Assembly: GCF_014673215.1 (NCBI RefSeq) | Contig: NZ_JACWMS010000001.1 | Span: 1,054,001-1,118,000 of the forward strand | Direction of reading: 5' to 3' | DNA: 64,000 nucleotides | DNA from: Gordonia hankookensis | GTDB taxonomy: Bacteria; Actinomycetota; Actinomycetes; Mycobacteriales; Mycobacteriaceae | Shown here: piece after piece, positions 25,729-34,757 of the stretch | How positions within the stretch are numbered: the stretch's first letter is position 1 | Layout of the letters: every line of letters starts with the position of its first letter | Notes under the pieces: generated by a model | What the model saw: the letters and a program-made list of their open reading frames with translations, nothing else | The model's database searches: none | What the model was told of the DNA's origin: nothing | Program-made: the position numbers and the translations under genes

Positions 25729-26805
25729 ATGACGATCTCACACGCCGGTGACGCCCGCCGATCGACCATCCCCACCGACGTCGATGGTCTGACCGCATCG
25801 TGGCTGTCAGACCTGTTGCGCTCGGCGGGGAACGACGCCGAGATCGTGTCTGTCGAATCCGAGCCGGTCGGGTCCGGCCAGATGGCCGGTTCATATCGGC
25901 TCACCCCGACCTGGGCGGCTCCCGGCGACCTGCCGAGGACGATGGTCGCCAAACTCGCGATCGGTGAACGTGCGCAACGCGAATTCGCAGCAGGTGTCTT
26001 CCACAACGAGGTGCTCTTCTATCAGCAACTGGCGCCCACCCTGACGGCCCCGATCCCGCTGTGTCACGCAGCGGTGATCTCCGACGACCACACCGAGTTC
26101 GTGCTGCTGCTCGAGGACATGGCGCCGTCGGTTCAAGGCGACCAGATCATCGGATGCACCCCGGAGCAGGCTCATGCGGTGGCCCTGGCAGCGGCAGGCC
26201 TGCACGCACCTCGGTGGTGCGATGGCACCCTCACCCTCCTGCCCGGCCTTGCGCTTCCCACGCACGACGACCGACTCCTGATGGACTCGGTTCTCGGTCC
26301 GATGGCCGATGCGTTCCGTTCGCGATTCGACCTCTCCGGTCGCGAGGCCGCCACCATCGACTGGCTGGTCGCGACTGCCGGGGACTGGCTGGAACGGGAT
26401 CCTCGACGGTTCTCTCTGATCCATGGAGATCTCCGCATCGACAACATCCTGTTCGGACCAGATGATTCGGTCACGATCGTCGACTGGCAGACCATAACGC
26501 TGGGAAATCCCCTGCGCGACATCGCATTCTTGCTCGCCACCAGCCTGGGCACCGACGATCGTCGTGCTCACGAACGGGAGATGGTGGCGGCCTATCATGC
26601 TGCGCTGCTCGCGCATGGCGTGACCGACTACTCCCTCGACGACTGTTGGTCCGACTACGTCGACTCGCTGATCCAAGCGCCCATGATCATCGTCTTCGGG
26701 TGTGGCGCGGCGATGCCGACCGAGCGCGGTGACCGAATGTTCACGACCATGCTCGAGCGTGCCGCCGCTGCCATCGACGACTTGAATCCCGGTGTGCTCT
26801 CGTGA
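25729..26805 (+). CDS. Phosphotransferase of the APH/CHK kinase-like family
   Basis: This 358-residue protein has the kinase-like fold of aminoglycoside and ecdysteroid (CHK) phosphotransferases. It has FVLLLEDMAPSVQGDQIIG (hinge region), the catalytic HGDLRIDNILF (Asp and Asn) and the metal-binding IVDWQTI. The LLLEDM-GDQ pattern is characteristic of the CHK-like branch that is common in actinobacterial catabolic clusters and has no known substrate. It starts 6 bp after the CoA ligase gene and overlaps the following gene. A hydroxylated, possibly sterol-derived, substrate is an inference from the context. Confidence 0.82.
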   Translation: MTISHAGDARRSTIPTDVDGLTASWLSDLLRSAGNDAEIVSVESEPVGSGQMAGSYRLTPTWAAPGDLPRTMVAKLAIGERAQREFAAGVFHNEVLFYQQLAPTLTAPIPLCHAAVISDDHTEFVLLLEDMAPSVQGDQIIGCTPEQAHAVALAAAGLHAPRWCDGTLTLLPGLALPTHDDRLLMDSVLGPMADAFRSRFDLSGREAATIDWLVATAGDWLERDPRRFSLIHGDLRIDNILFGPDDSVTIVDWQTITLGNPLRDIAFLLATSLGTDDRRAHEREMVAAYHAALLAHGVTDYSLDDCWSDYVDSLIQAPMIIVFGCGAAMPTERGDRMFTTMLERAAAAIDDLNPGVLS

Positions 26806-27824
26806 AACTGGTGATCGGCGCGAGCGGATTCCTCGGCTCGCACGTGGTGCGCCGTCTCGTGGAATCCGGCGAGCAGGTCCGCGTGCTGGTCCGCGACACG
26901 AGCGACACTCGCGGCATCGACGATCTCGCCGTCGAGCGGGTCGTCGGCGACCTGTTCGATGCGACGACCGTGTCCACCGCCCTCGATGGCTGCAATGACG
27001 TCTACTACTGCGTGGTCGACACGCGCGCCTGGCTGACGGATTCGGAACCGCTCTTCCGCACGAATGTCGAGGCGCTGCGCGCTGTCCTCGACGTGGCAGT
27101 GCATGCCGACCTGCACTCGTTCGTGTTCACCAGTACCCTCGCGACGATCGGCCGCGTCACGGGCCGCGCGGCCAGCGAGGCCGACGAATTCAACTGGGGT
27201 GACAAAGCATCGGACTATGTCCGGTCGCGTGTCGCGGCCGAGAACCTGGTCGTGGACTACGCGCGGACGCGGGGATTGCCTGCAGTCGCCATGTGTGTGT
27301 CCAACACCTACGGTTCAGGCGACTGGCAGCCGACACCGCACGGAGCCTTTGTCGCGGGAGCCGCCCTGGGCAAGATGCCCTTCACGGTGCGGGGCATCCG
27401 CGCGGAGTCGGTCGGCATCGATGATGCCGCCGACGCGTTGGTACTCGCGGCCGCACGCGGCAGCCGAGGCGAACGCTACATCGTGTCGGAGCGCTTCATC
27501 GATCTCGGCGAGATCATCGCCGTCGCCGCACGCACCGCCGAGCGCAGACCGCCCCGCCTCGTCCTGGGTCGGTTGTCGCTGTATGCATGCGGTGCAGTCG
27601 GTTCGGCGCTCGCCAAGATCACCGGCCGACCGCGACAACTGACCATCACCTCGGTGCGGTTGATGCATTACATGTCCCCGATGGACCACGGCAAGGCCGA
27701 ACGCGAACTCGGCTGGCGCCCGAGCCCGGTCACCGACGCAGTCGCCGAGGGTGCCCGGTTCTGGATCGACCGTTCGGCACGACGCCGCGCCGACCGTGCC
27801 CGCGCCGGAGACCGACGCGGGTAG
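26802..27824 (+). CDS. NAD-dependent epimerase/3beta-hydroxysteroid dehydrogenase-like protein
   Basis: This 340-residue extended SDR begins with GTG at 26802, overlapping the kinase stop (GTGA). The Rossmann motif is VIGASGFLGSHVVRRL. A VFTSTLATIGR segment supplies the active-site Ser/Thr. The usual YxxxK reads YVRSR, so the catalytic lysine is replaced by arginine. Downstream sequence SNTYGSGDW and the C-terminal SPMDHGKAERELGWRP are typical of the 3beta-HSD/epimerase branch. It is the last gene of the operon under the KstR-like site. The Lys-to-Arg change leaves its activity uncertain. Confidence 0.82.
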   Translation: MKLVIGASGFLGSHVVRRLVESGEQVRVLVRDTSDTRGIDDLAVERVVGDLFDATTVSTALDGCNDVYYCVVDTRAWLTDSEPLFRTNVEALRAVLDVAVHADLHSFVFTSTLATIGRVTGRAASEADEFNWGDKASDYVRSRVAAENLVVDYARTRGLPAVAMCVSNTYGSGDWQPTPHGAFVAGAALGKMPFTVRGIRAESVGIDDAADALVLAAARGSRGERYIVSERFIDLGEIIAVAARTAERRPPRLVLGRLSLYACGAVGSALAKITGRPRQLTITSVRLMHYMSPMDHGKAERELGWRPSPVTDAVAEGARFWIDRSARRRADRARAGDRRG

Positions 27825-27851
27825 GTGACTGTTCCCGGGTCGGGGGCGACG

Positions 27852-28757
27852 TCACGCCAACAGGCCGGTCAACTCCGCCAGGCTGTAGGGCGCACTGTCC
27901 TGATGGTCGCGGTACGCGATGAACGTCGCCTGCTGTGGTTCGTACCGTCCGATGAAACCACCTGCAGCCGTGAATATCTGCCCGCTGATGCCCTTGGCGG
28001 CGTCACTTGCCAGGAACACATACAGGGCGGCCACGTATTCGGGCGGCGCCGGGTCCAATGCGGCGTCCCTGGTGAGATCGTCGAGGATGCCGCGACGGTG
28101 CAGACTCTCGATGTGCGCGATGTAGTCGTCTCCACTCGACAGCCGCGATTTGGCCCCTGGCATCACGACATTCACCCGAACGCCATGATCTGCGAGATCC
28201 GCACCGCCCGCCAGCGCGAGCGCGTTGACGCCTCCCTTTGCGGCGGGATAGCCACTCCCACCGAAGATCCCGAGCGACGCCGCCGAGCCGGTCAGCACGA
28301 TCGATCCGGTCCGTTGCCGGGAGAAGATCTGTCCGGCGGCCCGCATCAGATGGAAGGCACTCATCAGGTGCGCATCGACCTGTTCGCGGAACTCGGCATC
28401 GGTGATGGTGAGGATGGTGGAGCCGGCGGGTTCGGCGATACCCGCGCAGTTGACCGCGATGTCGAGGGCGCCGTACTCGGCCAATGCGGTGTCCACCATC
28501 TGCTGGGCCACGCCATCATCGCCTGCCGACCCGACGACTCCGACGGCATAGCCGCCGCCCCCGCGGATCTCGGTGACGGTCTCCTCGACCGCCACCGGAT
28601 CCCTGCCGTTCACCACCACCGACACGCCGCGGCCGGATAGCGCGTAGGCCACCGCGAGACCGATACCACGGGTGGCACCGGCGACCACGGCCACCCGCCC
28701 GGACAGGCTCAGATCCGGGTGGTACTCCGCGGACGACGATGTCCGGCCGTCCTCCAT
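27852..28757 (-). CDS. Short-chain dehydrogenase/reductase
   Basis: This 301-residue classical SDR has the cofactor motif VAGATRGIGLAVAY, the structural NCAGIAEPAG, the catalytic Ser in LTGSAASLG and the YPAAK form of YxxxK. It is the last gene of the minus-strand cyp51 operon. Its ATG overlaps the stop of the preceding 422-residue protein by one base (TGATG). It would oxidise or reduce a hydroxyl/keto group; the substrate is probably the same lipid handled by the P450s (inference). Confidence 0.88.
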   Translation of the reverse strand: MEDGRTSSSAEYHPDLSLSGRVAVVAGATRGIGLAVAYALSGRGVSVVVNGRDPVAVEETVTEIRGGGGYAVGVVGSAGDDGVAQQMVDTALAEYGALDIAVNCAGIAEPAGSTILTITDAEFREQVDAHLMSAFHLMRAAGQIFSRQRTGSIVLTGSAASLGIFGGSGYPAAKGGVNALALAGGADLADHGVRVNVVMPGAKSRLSSGDDYIAHIESLHRRGILDDLTRDAALDPAPPEYVAALYVFLASDAAKGISGQIFTAAGGFIGRYEPQQATFIAYRDHQDSAPYSLAELTGLLA

Positions 28758-30025
28758 CAGACGCCGCTACCCACCGGTGTGATCGGGAGCGAACGTCCCC
28801 GGTCCGTGAACTCGAAGGAGGCACCCGAGCTGAATCGTGCGATCGCGACCTCGCCGGACTCCTTGTGCGTCTCGCTGCCGCGGATCATCACGAACTCGAT
28901 CGCCTCGTCCGTCTCGTCGCTCGATCCGACCGTCCAGTGCGCATCCACCGCAGTTCCGATGGCCTGCAACGGCTCGTGGTGTTCGCTCTCCAACAGGGTG
29001 ACCCACCCTCCGTCGGTCACGGCGTCGGAGCTCTTGGGTACCCGGACCACCACATCGCCGTCGCGGGCCTCGGCGGTCACGCCGGTGTACTGCCCGGGTC
29101 CGAGGACCGGGTGCAGGTTGATCACCGCGGCCAACCCCTCGGCATCCGGTGCGAGCCCGAGTGCCGCACGCAGCCGATCCGCAGACAGGCCCGCGATTCC
29201 GGTCAGCTGTTTGCGGAAGATCTCACGCGCCTGCTCCTCGCTCTCCGCGTGCCGGCGCACCGACAAGAGAAACCCGAGCGAGAGCAACTGGTGTTGCAGT
29301 GCAATCTCTTCGGCGATGCGTGCCAGCGCCGAACGTGACCATTCCCGGAACTGGAGATCGGCGACGAGAGGCCCACGATAGTCGGTCAGTCCGTCGCCGG
29401 ATGACGAGTCGATCGGCGTGAGGACCGACTGCCCGGCTCGGGTGGTGAACATCTCGGCGGCATCGGCCGGCAGCGGCAGTTCCTCCCGGTCCGGTTCGAT
29501 CGTCACCGTCCACTCACAGTGCGGCATACGGTCGACAGGCCGCCGCGGCGGACGGTGGATCGGCCGGATGCGCGCGCGGCGATTGGTCGCGATGGCGGTC
29601 GCGTCGAACGTCGGATCCTCGATGTCATGGCACATCGTCGTCACGTAGTCGTCGCCCATCGGCTCGACGTCCATCAAGGCGCCACAGTGTTGCAGGAAGA
29701 AGGAGCCGTGGTATTTGTCGGTCACCTCGTAGCGGAAGTCCATGAACTGAGGCGGAGCTCCGATGTCGAGTTGGAGGCATTTGAACATGTCCTCCACCCC
29801 GTCACCGTCGATCCCGAGCGCGGTCCGCATGCGGTGGGTGTACACCGGACTCGCCGCCATCCATTCCTCGATGGCGACCTCTCCCATCACCTCTCGCCCG
29901 AAGGCGCTGATGAGATGGGCCATCCCGCTACGGTCGATCAACTGCCCGGAGAGTAGTAACTCGGGCACCAGGATGGCCAGCTGATCCTGACTCAGGCCTT
30001 GGTAGGCCGGGGCTGTGTGAGTCAT
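28757..30025 (-). CDS. Conserved protein of unknown function in the cyp51 operon
   Basis: This 422-residue soluble protein shows no motif I can name. Residues 90-180 are rich in histidine and cysteine in a conserved-looking arrangement: His106, His113-Cys114 (QHCGALMDVEPMG), Cys132-His133 (CHDIEDPTF), His157 and His169-Cys170 (PHCEWTV). This would suit a metal or haem site. The C-terminal part (from about residue 300) looks like a beta-rich domain. It lies 8 bp after the Rv0762c-like gene and overlaps the SDR gene. I recall similar hypothetical proteins in mycobacteria and rhodococci but no function. Confidence 0.75.
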   Translation of the reverse strand: MTHTAPAYQGLSQDQLAILVPELLLSGQLIDRSGMAHLISAFGREVMGEVAIEEWMAASPVYTHRMRTALGIDGDGVEDMFKCLQLDIGAPPQFMDFRYEVTDKYHGSFFLQHCGALMDVEPMGDDYVTTMCHDIEDPTFDATAIATNRRARIRPIHRPPRRPVDRMPHCEWTVTIEPDREELPLPADAAEMFTTRAGQSVLTPIDSSSGDGLTDYRGPLVADLQFREWSRSALARIAEEIALQHQLLSLGFLLSVRRHAESEEQAREIFRKQLTGIAGLSADRLRAALGLAPDAEGLAAVINLHPVLGPGQYTGVTAEARDGDVVVRVPKSSDAVTDGGWVTLLESEHHEPLQAIGTAVDAHWTVGSSDETDEAIEFVMIRGSETHKESGEVAIARFSSGASFEFTDRGRSLPITPVGSGV

Positions 30026-30033
30026 GGGTCAGA

Positions 30034-30579
30034 TCACCAGAACGGGACGGGCGCTTTGCCGAACGGATACCAGCCGGGCAGGTCGCCCGGCGCCGACTTC
30101 TCGATCCGCTTGAGCATGCCGTCGCTCATCGCATTGGCCTTCAGTAGTTCCACGAACAGCGCCGACACATTGCCGAAGTCGAAGAAGTCGCGCTGCCAGG
30201 AGAACTGGAAATTGCCGGCGTACTTGAACCAGCTGCCCTGGATGCCCTCCAACGCATAGTTGGTGCCGTCCTCGCGTTTACGGTCGTAGACCTGCTTCCA
30301 CAGTCCGATCATGTCACCGGTCTTCTCGTCGATGACCCACGCCTGGTACGGGTACTCCCACCCTTCGAGGCCCTCCATCTCCTGGCCGAGGGCGAGGTCA
30401 CGGATCTCGTCGCGACCGACGGCCATGAAGTCTTTCTCGGGACCGTAATTCCATCCGTACGTGGCGTCTTCGGTGTAGAACTCGGCCAGCGGCTTCCAGT
30501 CACCCGCCTTCTCCGCGACGACGTTCGCATCCAGCCACCGCTGTTTCATTTCTTCCAGTTCGGCACGATCAAAAGACAT
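30034..30579 (-). CDS. SnoaL/NTF2-like protein, Rv0762c homologue
   Basis: This 181-residue protein starts MSFDRAELEEMKQRWLDAN and has the cone-shaped NTF2/SnoaL-type pattern (EFYTEDATYGWNYGPEKDF, YPYQAWVIDEKTGDMIGLWKQ). Proteins of this fold bind or isomerise small hydrophobic molecules. Length and position next to a 3Fe-4S ferredoxin and cyp51 match the uncharacterised Rv0762c of M. tuberculosis (from memory, also 181 residues). ATG at 30579 is chosen; the open frame to 30762 overlaps the ferredoxin gene. No function is established. Confidence 0.8.
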   Translation of the reverse strand: MSFDRAELEEMKQRWLDANVVAEKAGDWKPLAEFYTEDATYGWNYGPEKDFMAVGRDEIRDLALGQEMEGLEGWEYPYQAWVIDEKTGDMIGLWKQVYDRKREDGTNYALEGIQGSWFKYAGNFQFSWQRDFFDFGNVSALFVELLKANAMSDGMLKRIEKSAPGDLPGWYPFGKAPVPFW

Positions 30580-30590
30580 GTCACTCCACT

Positions 30591-30788
30591 TCACTCGTCG
30601 TCTTCGACAATTCTCAGAGCTTGGGTCGGGCAGTACATCACCGCGGCCTCGACCTCGGCGCGGCGACTCTCGTCGGGTTCCTTGTCGAGGATCTCGACAT
30701 GGTCGCGGTGCGCCTCGAAGACGTCGGGCGCCTCCATCTCGCACATCCCGTGCCCTTGGCACAGATCCAGGTCAACCTCCACACGCAC
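30591..30788 (-). CDS. 3Fe-4S ferredoxin
   Basis: This 65-residue ferredoxin has the 3Fe-4S ligand set Cys10, Cys16 (CQGHGMC) and Cys53 (MYCPTQAL), with His13 in the place of the fourth ligand seen in 4Fe-4S proteins. It starts with GTG at 30788, 6 bases after the cyp51 stop. It is the equivalent of Rv0763c and should deliver electrons to CYP51 and possibly the second P450 of the operon. The reductase is not encoded in this operon; fprB at 59.7 kb is one candidate. Confidence 0.92.
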   Translation of the reverse strand: MRVEVDLDLCQGHGMCEMEAPDVFEAHRDHVEILDKEPDESRRAEVEAAVMYCPTQALRIVEDDE

Positions 30789-30794
30789 TGACGA

Positions 30795-32138
30795 TCACCG
30801 CTTCCGGTACTTCACGCGGCATGGTTGCTGGAGCTGAACGACCATCTTGGAGTGGTCGTTACGATAGGTCTCCGATGGCTGCAGCATCTCGAACTCGTAG
30901 TTCTGGAACAGCACCGAGAAGATCGCCTTGAGCTGCATGATGGCGAATTGCGCTCCCACACAGCGGTGCCGACCCGCGCCGAAGGGGATCCAGGTCCACC
31001 GATTGGCGATGTCTTCCTGCCGCGGCTTGTCGTAGCGGTCGGGATCGAAGGTGTCCGGTTCCGGGAAGTCCTCGGGCAGACGGTTCGAGATCGCGGGCGA
31101 CACGGCGATGGACTGCCCGGCCTTGACCTCGAAGTCCTCGACATGGAAGTCCTTCTGCACCACGCGCATCAAGATGATGAGCGGTGGATGCAGACGCAGC
31201 GCCTCTTTGAGTGCATTCTCCAGCTGAGGCATCTGCCTGGTGTGCGCGAACGTGTACTCGGGACGCTCGCCCGCCGGCGTTTCGCCGTAGATCTCATCGA
31301 GTTCGCCGTACACCCGAGACATGTACTCGGGATTGCGCAGCAGCTCGATCAGCGTCCACGCCGCAGTACCCGAGGTGGTGTGGTGCCCGGCGAACATCAT
31401 CGAGATGAACATCCCGGTGATGGTGTTCGCATCGAAGCCGACCTGGACGAGCACGTCCATCAGATCGCGATCTTCTTTGTTCTCGGTCGGATTCGCGATG
31501 CGGTCGTTCATCACACCCTGGATGAACTCGACCAACTCTGCACGGGCCTCGTCGCGCTTGCGGAAGCTCTCGATGTCGGCCTTGTAGTCGACATAGGCGA
31601 TCGGGTCCGTGCCCTTTTCCAGATCATGGAACAGGTGCGCGATGTGTCCGTTCAGGCTCTCCCGGAACTTCCGGCCGATCAGGCATGCCGACGAGGTGTA
31701 CAGGGTCAGCTCGGCAAAGAACTCGAGCAGGTCGATCTCGCCCTCGTCACCCCAGTCCGCGATGATGCGCTCGACCTCGTTGGGGATGGTCACCGCATGC
31801 TGTTTCATGTGCGGGCCCTTGAGGGCCGCATTGTGGATGGCCTTGGAGCGCTCCTCCGGGTCGGTGTCGAAGACGACGCCCTCACCGAAGACCGGTGTCA
31901 TGAACGGATACGCGGCCGCCTGGTCGAGGTCCTCTTCCGGCGCCCGGAAGAACTCTTCGTTGGCCGCGGCACCGGAGACCAGGATCACCTCGCGATCGGC
32001 GAGCTGGAACATCCCGACGTCGCCGCACTCCTCGCGGATCCGCCAGAACAACGAGATCGGGTCGCCGGCCAGCTCGTCGAGATGCCCGTGTTCGCCTTCT
32101 CCCCGGGAGACGCGCTTCGGTTGGGTCAGAGCAGTCAT
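30795..32138 (-). CDS. cyp51: Cytochrome P450 CYP51 (sterol 14alpha-demethylase family)
   Basis: This 447-residue P450 closely follows M. tuberculosis CYP51 in remembered sequence. It has the CYP51 signature YPFMTPVFGEGVVFD in the B-C region, the I-helix GMFISMMFAGHHTTSGT, the ExxR motif in LKEALRLHPPLIILMR and the haem loop FGAGRHRCVGAQFAIM. The family removes the 14alpha-methyl group of sterols, but the physiological substrate in sterol-non-producing actinobacteria is unknown. About six residues before the I-helix are missing relative to the tuberculosis protein. It overlaps the upstream SDR stop (ATGA) and has the ferredoxin 6 bp downstream. Confidence 0.95.
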   Translation of the reverse strand: MTALTQPKRVSRGEGEHGHLDELAGDPISLFWRIREECGDVGMFQLADREVILVSGAAANEEFFRAPEEDLDQAAAYPFMTPVFGEGVVFDTDPEERSKAIHNAALKGPHMKQHAVTIPNEVERIIADWGDEGEIDLLEFFAELTLYTSSACLIGRKFRESLNGHIAHLFHDLEKGTDPIAYVDYKADIESFRKRDEARAELVEFIQGVMNDRIANPTENKEDRDLMDVLVQVGFDANTITGMFISMMFAGHHTTSGTAAWTLIELLRNPEYMSRVYGELDEIYGETPAGERPEYTFAHTRQMPQLENALKEALRLHPPLIILMRVVQKDFHVEDFEVKAGQSIAVSPAISNRLPEDFPEPDTFDPDRYDKPRQEDIANRWTWIPFGAGRHRCVGAQFAIMQLKAIFSVLFQNYEFEMLQPSETYRNDHSKMVVQLQQPCRVKYRKR

Positions 32139-32935
32139 CGCTGTTCTCCTTCAGGCTTCTTGTCACGTGTGAGGGCGCCCTCGGCCTCCACCTCGACCAC
32201 ACGCATGTGCGCTCCCCGCGGCATGGTCACGATCGCGGTGACGGCCTGGGCGATATGCCCGGGCTCGAGGAAGTTGCCGTGTCGGGCGAGTCCGTGCCGG
32301 ATCCAGTCGTTCAGCATCTGTTCGGTGGTCTTCTGGTCGAGATCCATGCCCATGCCGGTCAGCACCTGACCGGGCCGGATCACGCTCGCGCGCACGCCCG
32401 TTCCTTCCAGCTCCAACTGGGCGGTGGCGACGAGACCGTCAATGCCGGCCTTGGCCGCCACATATGCCGACGACCACGGTCGCGGATGAAGGACGACGTC
32501 GGAACCGATGAAGACGTAGTCGCCACGGCGCCGCTCGATCATGCCCGGCACGACGGCCCGATACAGACGGTGGGCACCCACGAGATGGATGTCGATCTGC
32601 GAGGCGAAGTCCTCAGGGCTCACCTCGTAGGACAATCCGACCGCGAGGTCACCTGCGCCACTCACGACGATCTCCAGATCACCCAGGGCGGCTTGCGATT
32701 TCGCAACACACTCGGCGACAGATCCCTCGTCGGTGATGTCGAGCGGGACCGCAACCGCTTCCCCGCCCGCGGCCGTGATCTTGTCAGTCAGTTCTTGGAG
32801 CTTCTCCACCCGCCGCGCGGCAAGCGCCACCGGATAGCCTGCGGCGGCGAGGACCTCGGCGGTCGCGGCACCGATGCCGGACGACGCGCCGGCCACCAGC
32901 ACGGGGCGACGATCGGGATGAGGAATGAACGCCAT
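32135..32935 (-). CDS. Short-chain dehydrogenase/reductase, Rv0765c-like
   Basis: This 266-residue SDR has VAGASSGIGAATAEVL for cofactor binding and a YVAAKAG active-site motif. The usual NNAG is changed to VSGAGDLAVG. Its position between cyp51 and a CYP123-like gene matches Rv0765c of M. tuberculosis. Start and stop overlap both neighbours by one and four bases, so it is translated with the P450s. It probably oxidises or reduces an intermediate made by one of them (inference). Confidence 0.88.
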   Translation of the reverse strand: MAFIPHPDRRPVLVAGASSGIGAATAEVLAAAGYPVALAARRVEKLQELTDKITAAGGEAVAVPLDITDEGSVAECVAKSQAALGDLEIVVSGAGDLAVGLSYEVSPEDFASQIDIHLVGAHRLYRAVVPGMIERRRGDYVFIGSDVVLHPRPWSSAYVAAKAGIDGLVATAQLELEGTGVRASVIRPGQVLTGMGMDLDQKTTEQMLNDWIRHGLARHGNFLEPGHIAQAVTAIVTMPRGAHMRVVEVEAEGALTRDKKPEGEQR

Positions 32936-34176
32936 CAGCGCACCTTCACTTTCACGGGGAGCTCTGCGAATCCGCGCACGTTCACCGAGTGGACGCGGAC
33001 CGCGTTGTCGATGTCGATGTCAACACTGCGGATGGAACGCGCAACCTCACCCAGCCCGATGTTGGACTCCAGTCGGGCCAGGTGTGCGCCGAGACAGAAA
33101 TGTGTACCCATACCGAAACTCAGCAACGCCTGGCTGCAGTCCCGGCCGATCTGGTACTGGGCGGCATCGGCGCCGAAGACGTCGGTGTCCCGGTTGGCGG
33201 CGCCGACCAGCAACAGGACCCGCTCACCCGCGGGGATGGTCCGGCCGCCGTACTCGACATCGGACAGCACTCGACGCAACACCATCTGAGTGGAGTTGTC
33301 GTAACGCAGCGTCTCTTCGGTCCAATCCGCGACAGCGTCGGGATCGGCCAGCGGCTTCGCCAGCTCGTCCGGGTTACGCCAGCCCCAATACAGGGCATTG
33401 GCAAGGAGTTTGGTGGTCGTCTCGTTACCTGCGACCACCATCAGGACCATGAACCCGACGATCTCGTCCTCGGTCAGGCGGATCTTCTCACCGGTGGCGT
33501 CGTCGTCGACCTCCGCCTCGATCAGCGCCGACACCAGATCATCCCCGAGATTCTTCCGGCGATCGGCGATCAGGTCCGAGTAGTACTTGTGCAGCTCGAT
33601 ATAGGCGTAGACAGCCGCTTCCGGGATGTCGAGAACGCCTTCTTCCCGATGCAGCAGCAGATCTGACTGGTGCCGCAGATGCGCGCGATCGGCCTCCGGG
33701 ACACCGAGGAGTTCGGAGACCACGTCCATCGGCAGCAGACCCGCGAAGTCGGCGATGTAATCGAACTCCCCCATGTCGAGACACTTGCTCCAATGCTGAT
33801 GGGTGAGCGCCGTGATCCGTCCGGACAGATCACCGACCCTGCGGGGGGTGAAGCCCTTGGAGACCAGCTTGCGGATCCGCATGTGCTTCGGATCGTCCAT
33901 GGCCAGGAATGACATCGACTTGTGCGCGTCCGGACCGTACGAGGACGGATCCATCGACACGCCCCAACTGTTGGACAGGTTCACAGCGTCCCGGAATCCG
34001 GCGCGGACATCTTCGTGACGGGACAGCGCCCAGAAGTCCATCGCCGCATTGTGATAGACAGGCGCCTCGCGGCGAAGCCGGTCGTAGGTCGGGTACGGAT
34101 CCTCGTGGAAGTCGTACTCATACGGGTCGAACGGCACGAGATGCTCCATCCCCGTTCCCGTGGCGGTTTCGGTCAT
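32935..34176 (-). CDS. Cytochrome P450, CYP123-like
   Basis: This 413-residue P450 has the I-helix VVAGNETTTKLLANAL, the ExxR in WTEETLRYDNSTQM and the haem loop FGMGTHFCLGAHLARLE. Position between a TetR gene and the SDR/cyp51 pair corresponds to cyp123 (Rv0766c); sequence similarity is consistent but not measured. I chose ATG at 34176 (MTETATGTGMEHL), which overlaps the TetR stop by one base and has GGAGAAG upstream; GTG at 34179 would add one residue. The substrate is unknown. Confidence 0.88.
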   Translation of the reverse strand: MTETATGTGMEHLVPFDPYEYDFHEDPYPTYDRLRREAPVYHNAAMDFWALSRHEDVRAGFRDAVNLSNSWGVSMDPSSYGPDAHKSMSFLAMDDPKHMRIRKLVSKGFTPRRVGDLSGRITALTHQHWSKCLDMGEFDYIADFAGLLPMDVVSELLGVPEADRAHLRHQSDLLLHREEGVLDIPEAAVYAYIELHKYYSDLIADRRKNLGDDLVSALIEAEVDDDATGEKIRLTEDEIVGFMVLMVVAGNETTTKLLANALYWGWRNPDELAKPLADPDAVADWTEETLRYDNSTQMVLRRVLSDVEYGGRTIPAGERVLLLVGAANRDTDVFGADAAQYQIGRDCSQALLSFGMGTHFCLGAHLARLESNIGLGEVARSIRSVDIDIDNAVRVHSVNVRGFAELPVKVKVR

Positions 34177-34757
34177 CACTTCTCCATCAGTAGATGTGCG
34201 GCTGCGACAAGACGTTCGGAGGTCTGCTCGTACGTCATGTGGCCCATTCCCGCGTGCACCAGACCGCCGGCGTAGATCATCTCCAGCGCATCGAGGAGTG
34301 GGCCCGGATTCTCCGGCTCCACCTCGAGTGCCTCGGCGAGCCGTCTGCGGATGAAGCCACCGATCCGCAGGCGGAGGTGTTCCACGTCGGGATCGGTACC
34401 GAGGAGCGCCATCGTGACCGCGCCACCGAGCTGCCCCTCCCCCGCGACGACCATCGACACCTCACGAAGCACCTGCGCCACCCGCTCGGTCGGCGTCGTC
34501 GTCAGGTCGGGCTCACCGACACCGGCACTGAGTCGGCGCCAGAAGACCTCGGCGACCAGATGACTCTTCGACGAGAAATAGGTGTAGGCGGTCGCGGGTG
34601 CGACACCCGCCAACTTGGCCACGGTTCGGACTGTGAGTCCGTCGAATCCCTCGTCGTTGAGCACCTCGACCGCCGCATCCGTCAATCTCGTGACGGTCTC
34701 GGCCTGCTGCTGTGTCAGTCTCCGGCGAGTGGATTCCTGGGATACAGGACTGGACAT
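34176..34757 (-). CDS. TetR-family regulator of the cyp51/aldA divergent operons
   Basis: This 193-residue protein has a TetR helix-turn-helix (LTVRTVAKLAGVAPATAYTYFSSKSHLV). It is the first gene of the minus-strand P450 operon and lies back to back with the aldehyde dehydrogenase operon, the same place as Rv0767c. It probably controls both directions from the 64-bp divergent promoter region. The ligand is unknown. Confidence 0.87.
   Translation of the reverse strand: MSSPVSQESTRRRLTQQQAETVTRLTDAAVEVLNDEGFDGLTVRTVAKLAGVAPATAYTYFSSKSHLVAEVFWRRLSAGVGEPDLTTTPTERVAQVLREVSMVVAGEGQLGGAVTMALLGTDPDVEHLRLRIGGFIRRRLAEALEVEPENPGPLLDALEMIYAGGLVHAGMGHMTYEQTSERLVAAAHLLMEK

Noticed and set aside
30591..34757. 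Secondary-metabolite (terpene or polyketide) biosynthetic cluster around the P450s
   Set aside because: No synthase, cyclase or carrier protein gene is present; enzymes and synteny point to oxidative lipid metabolism instead.
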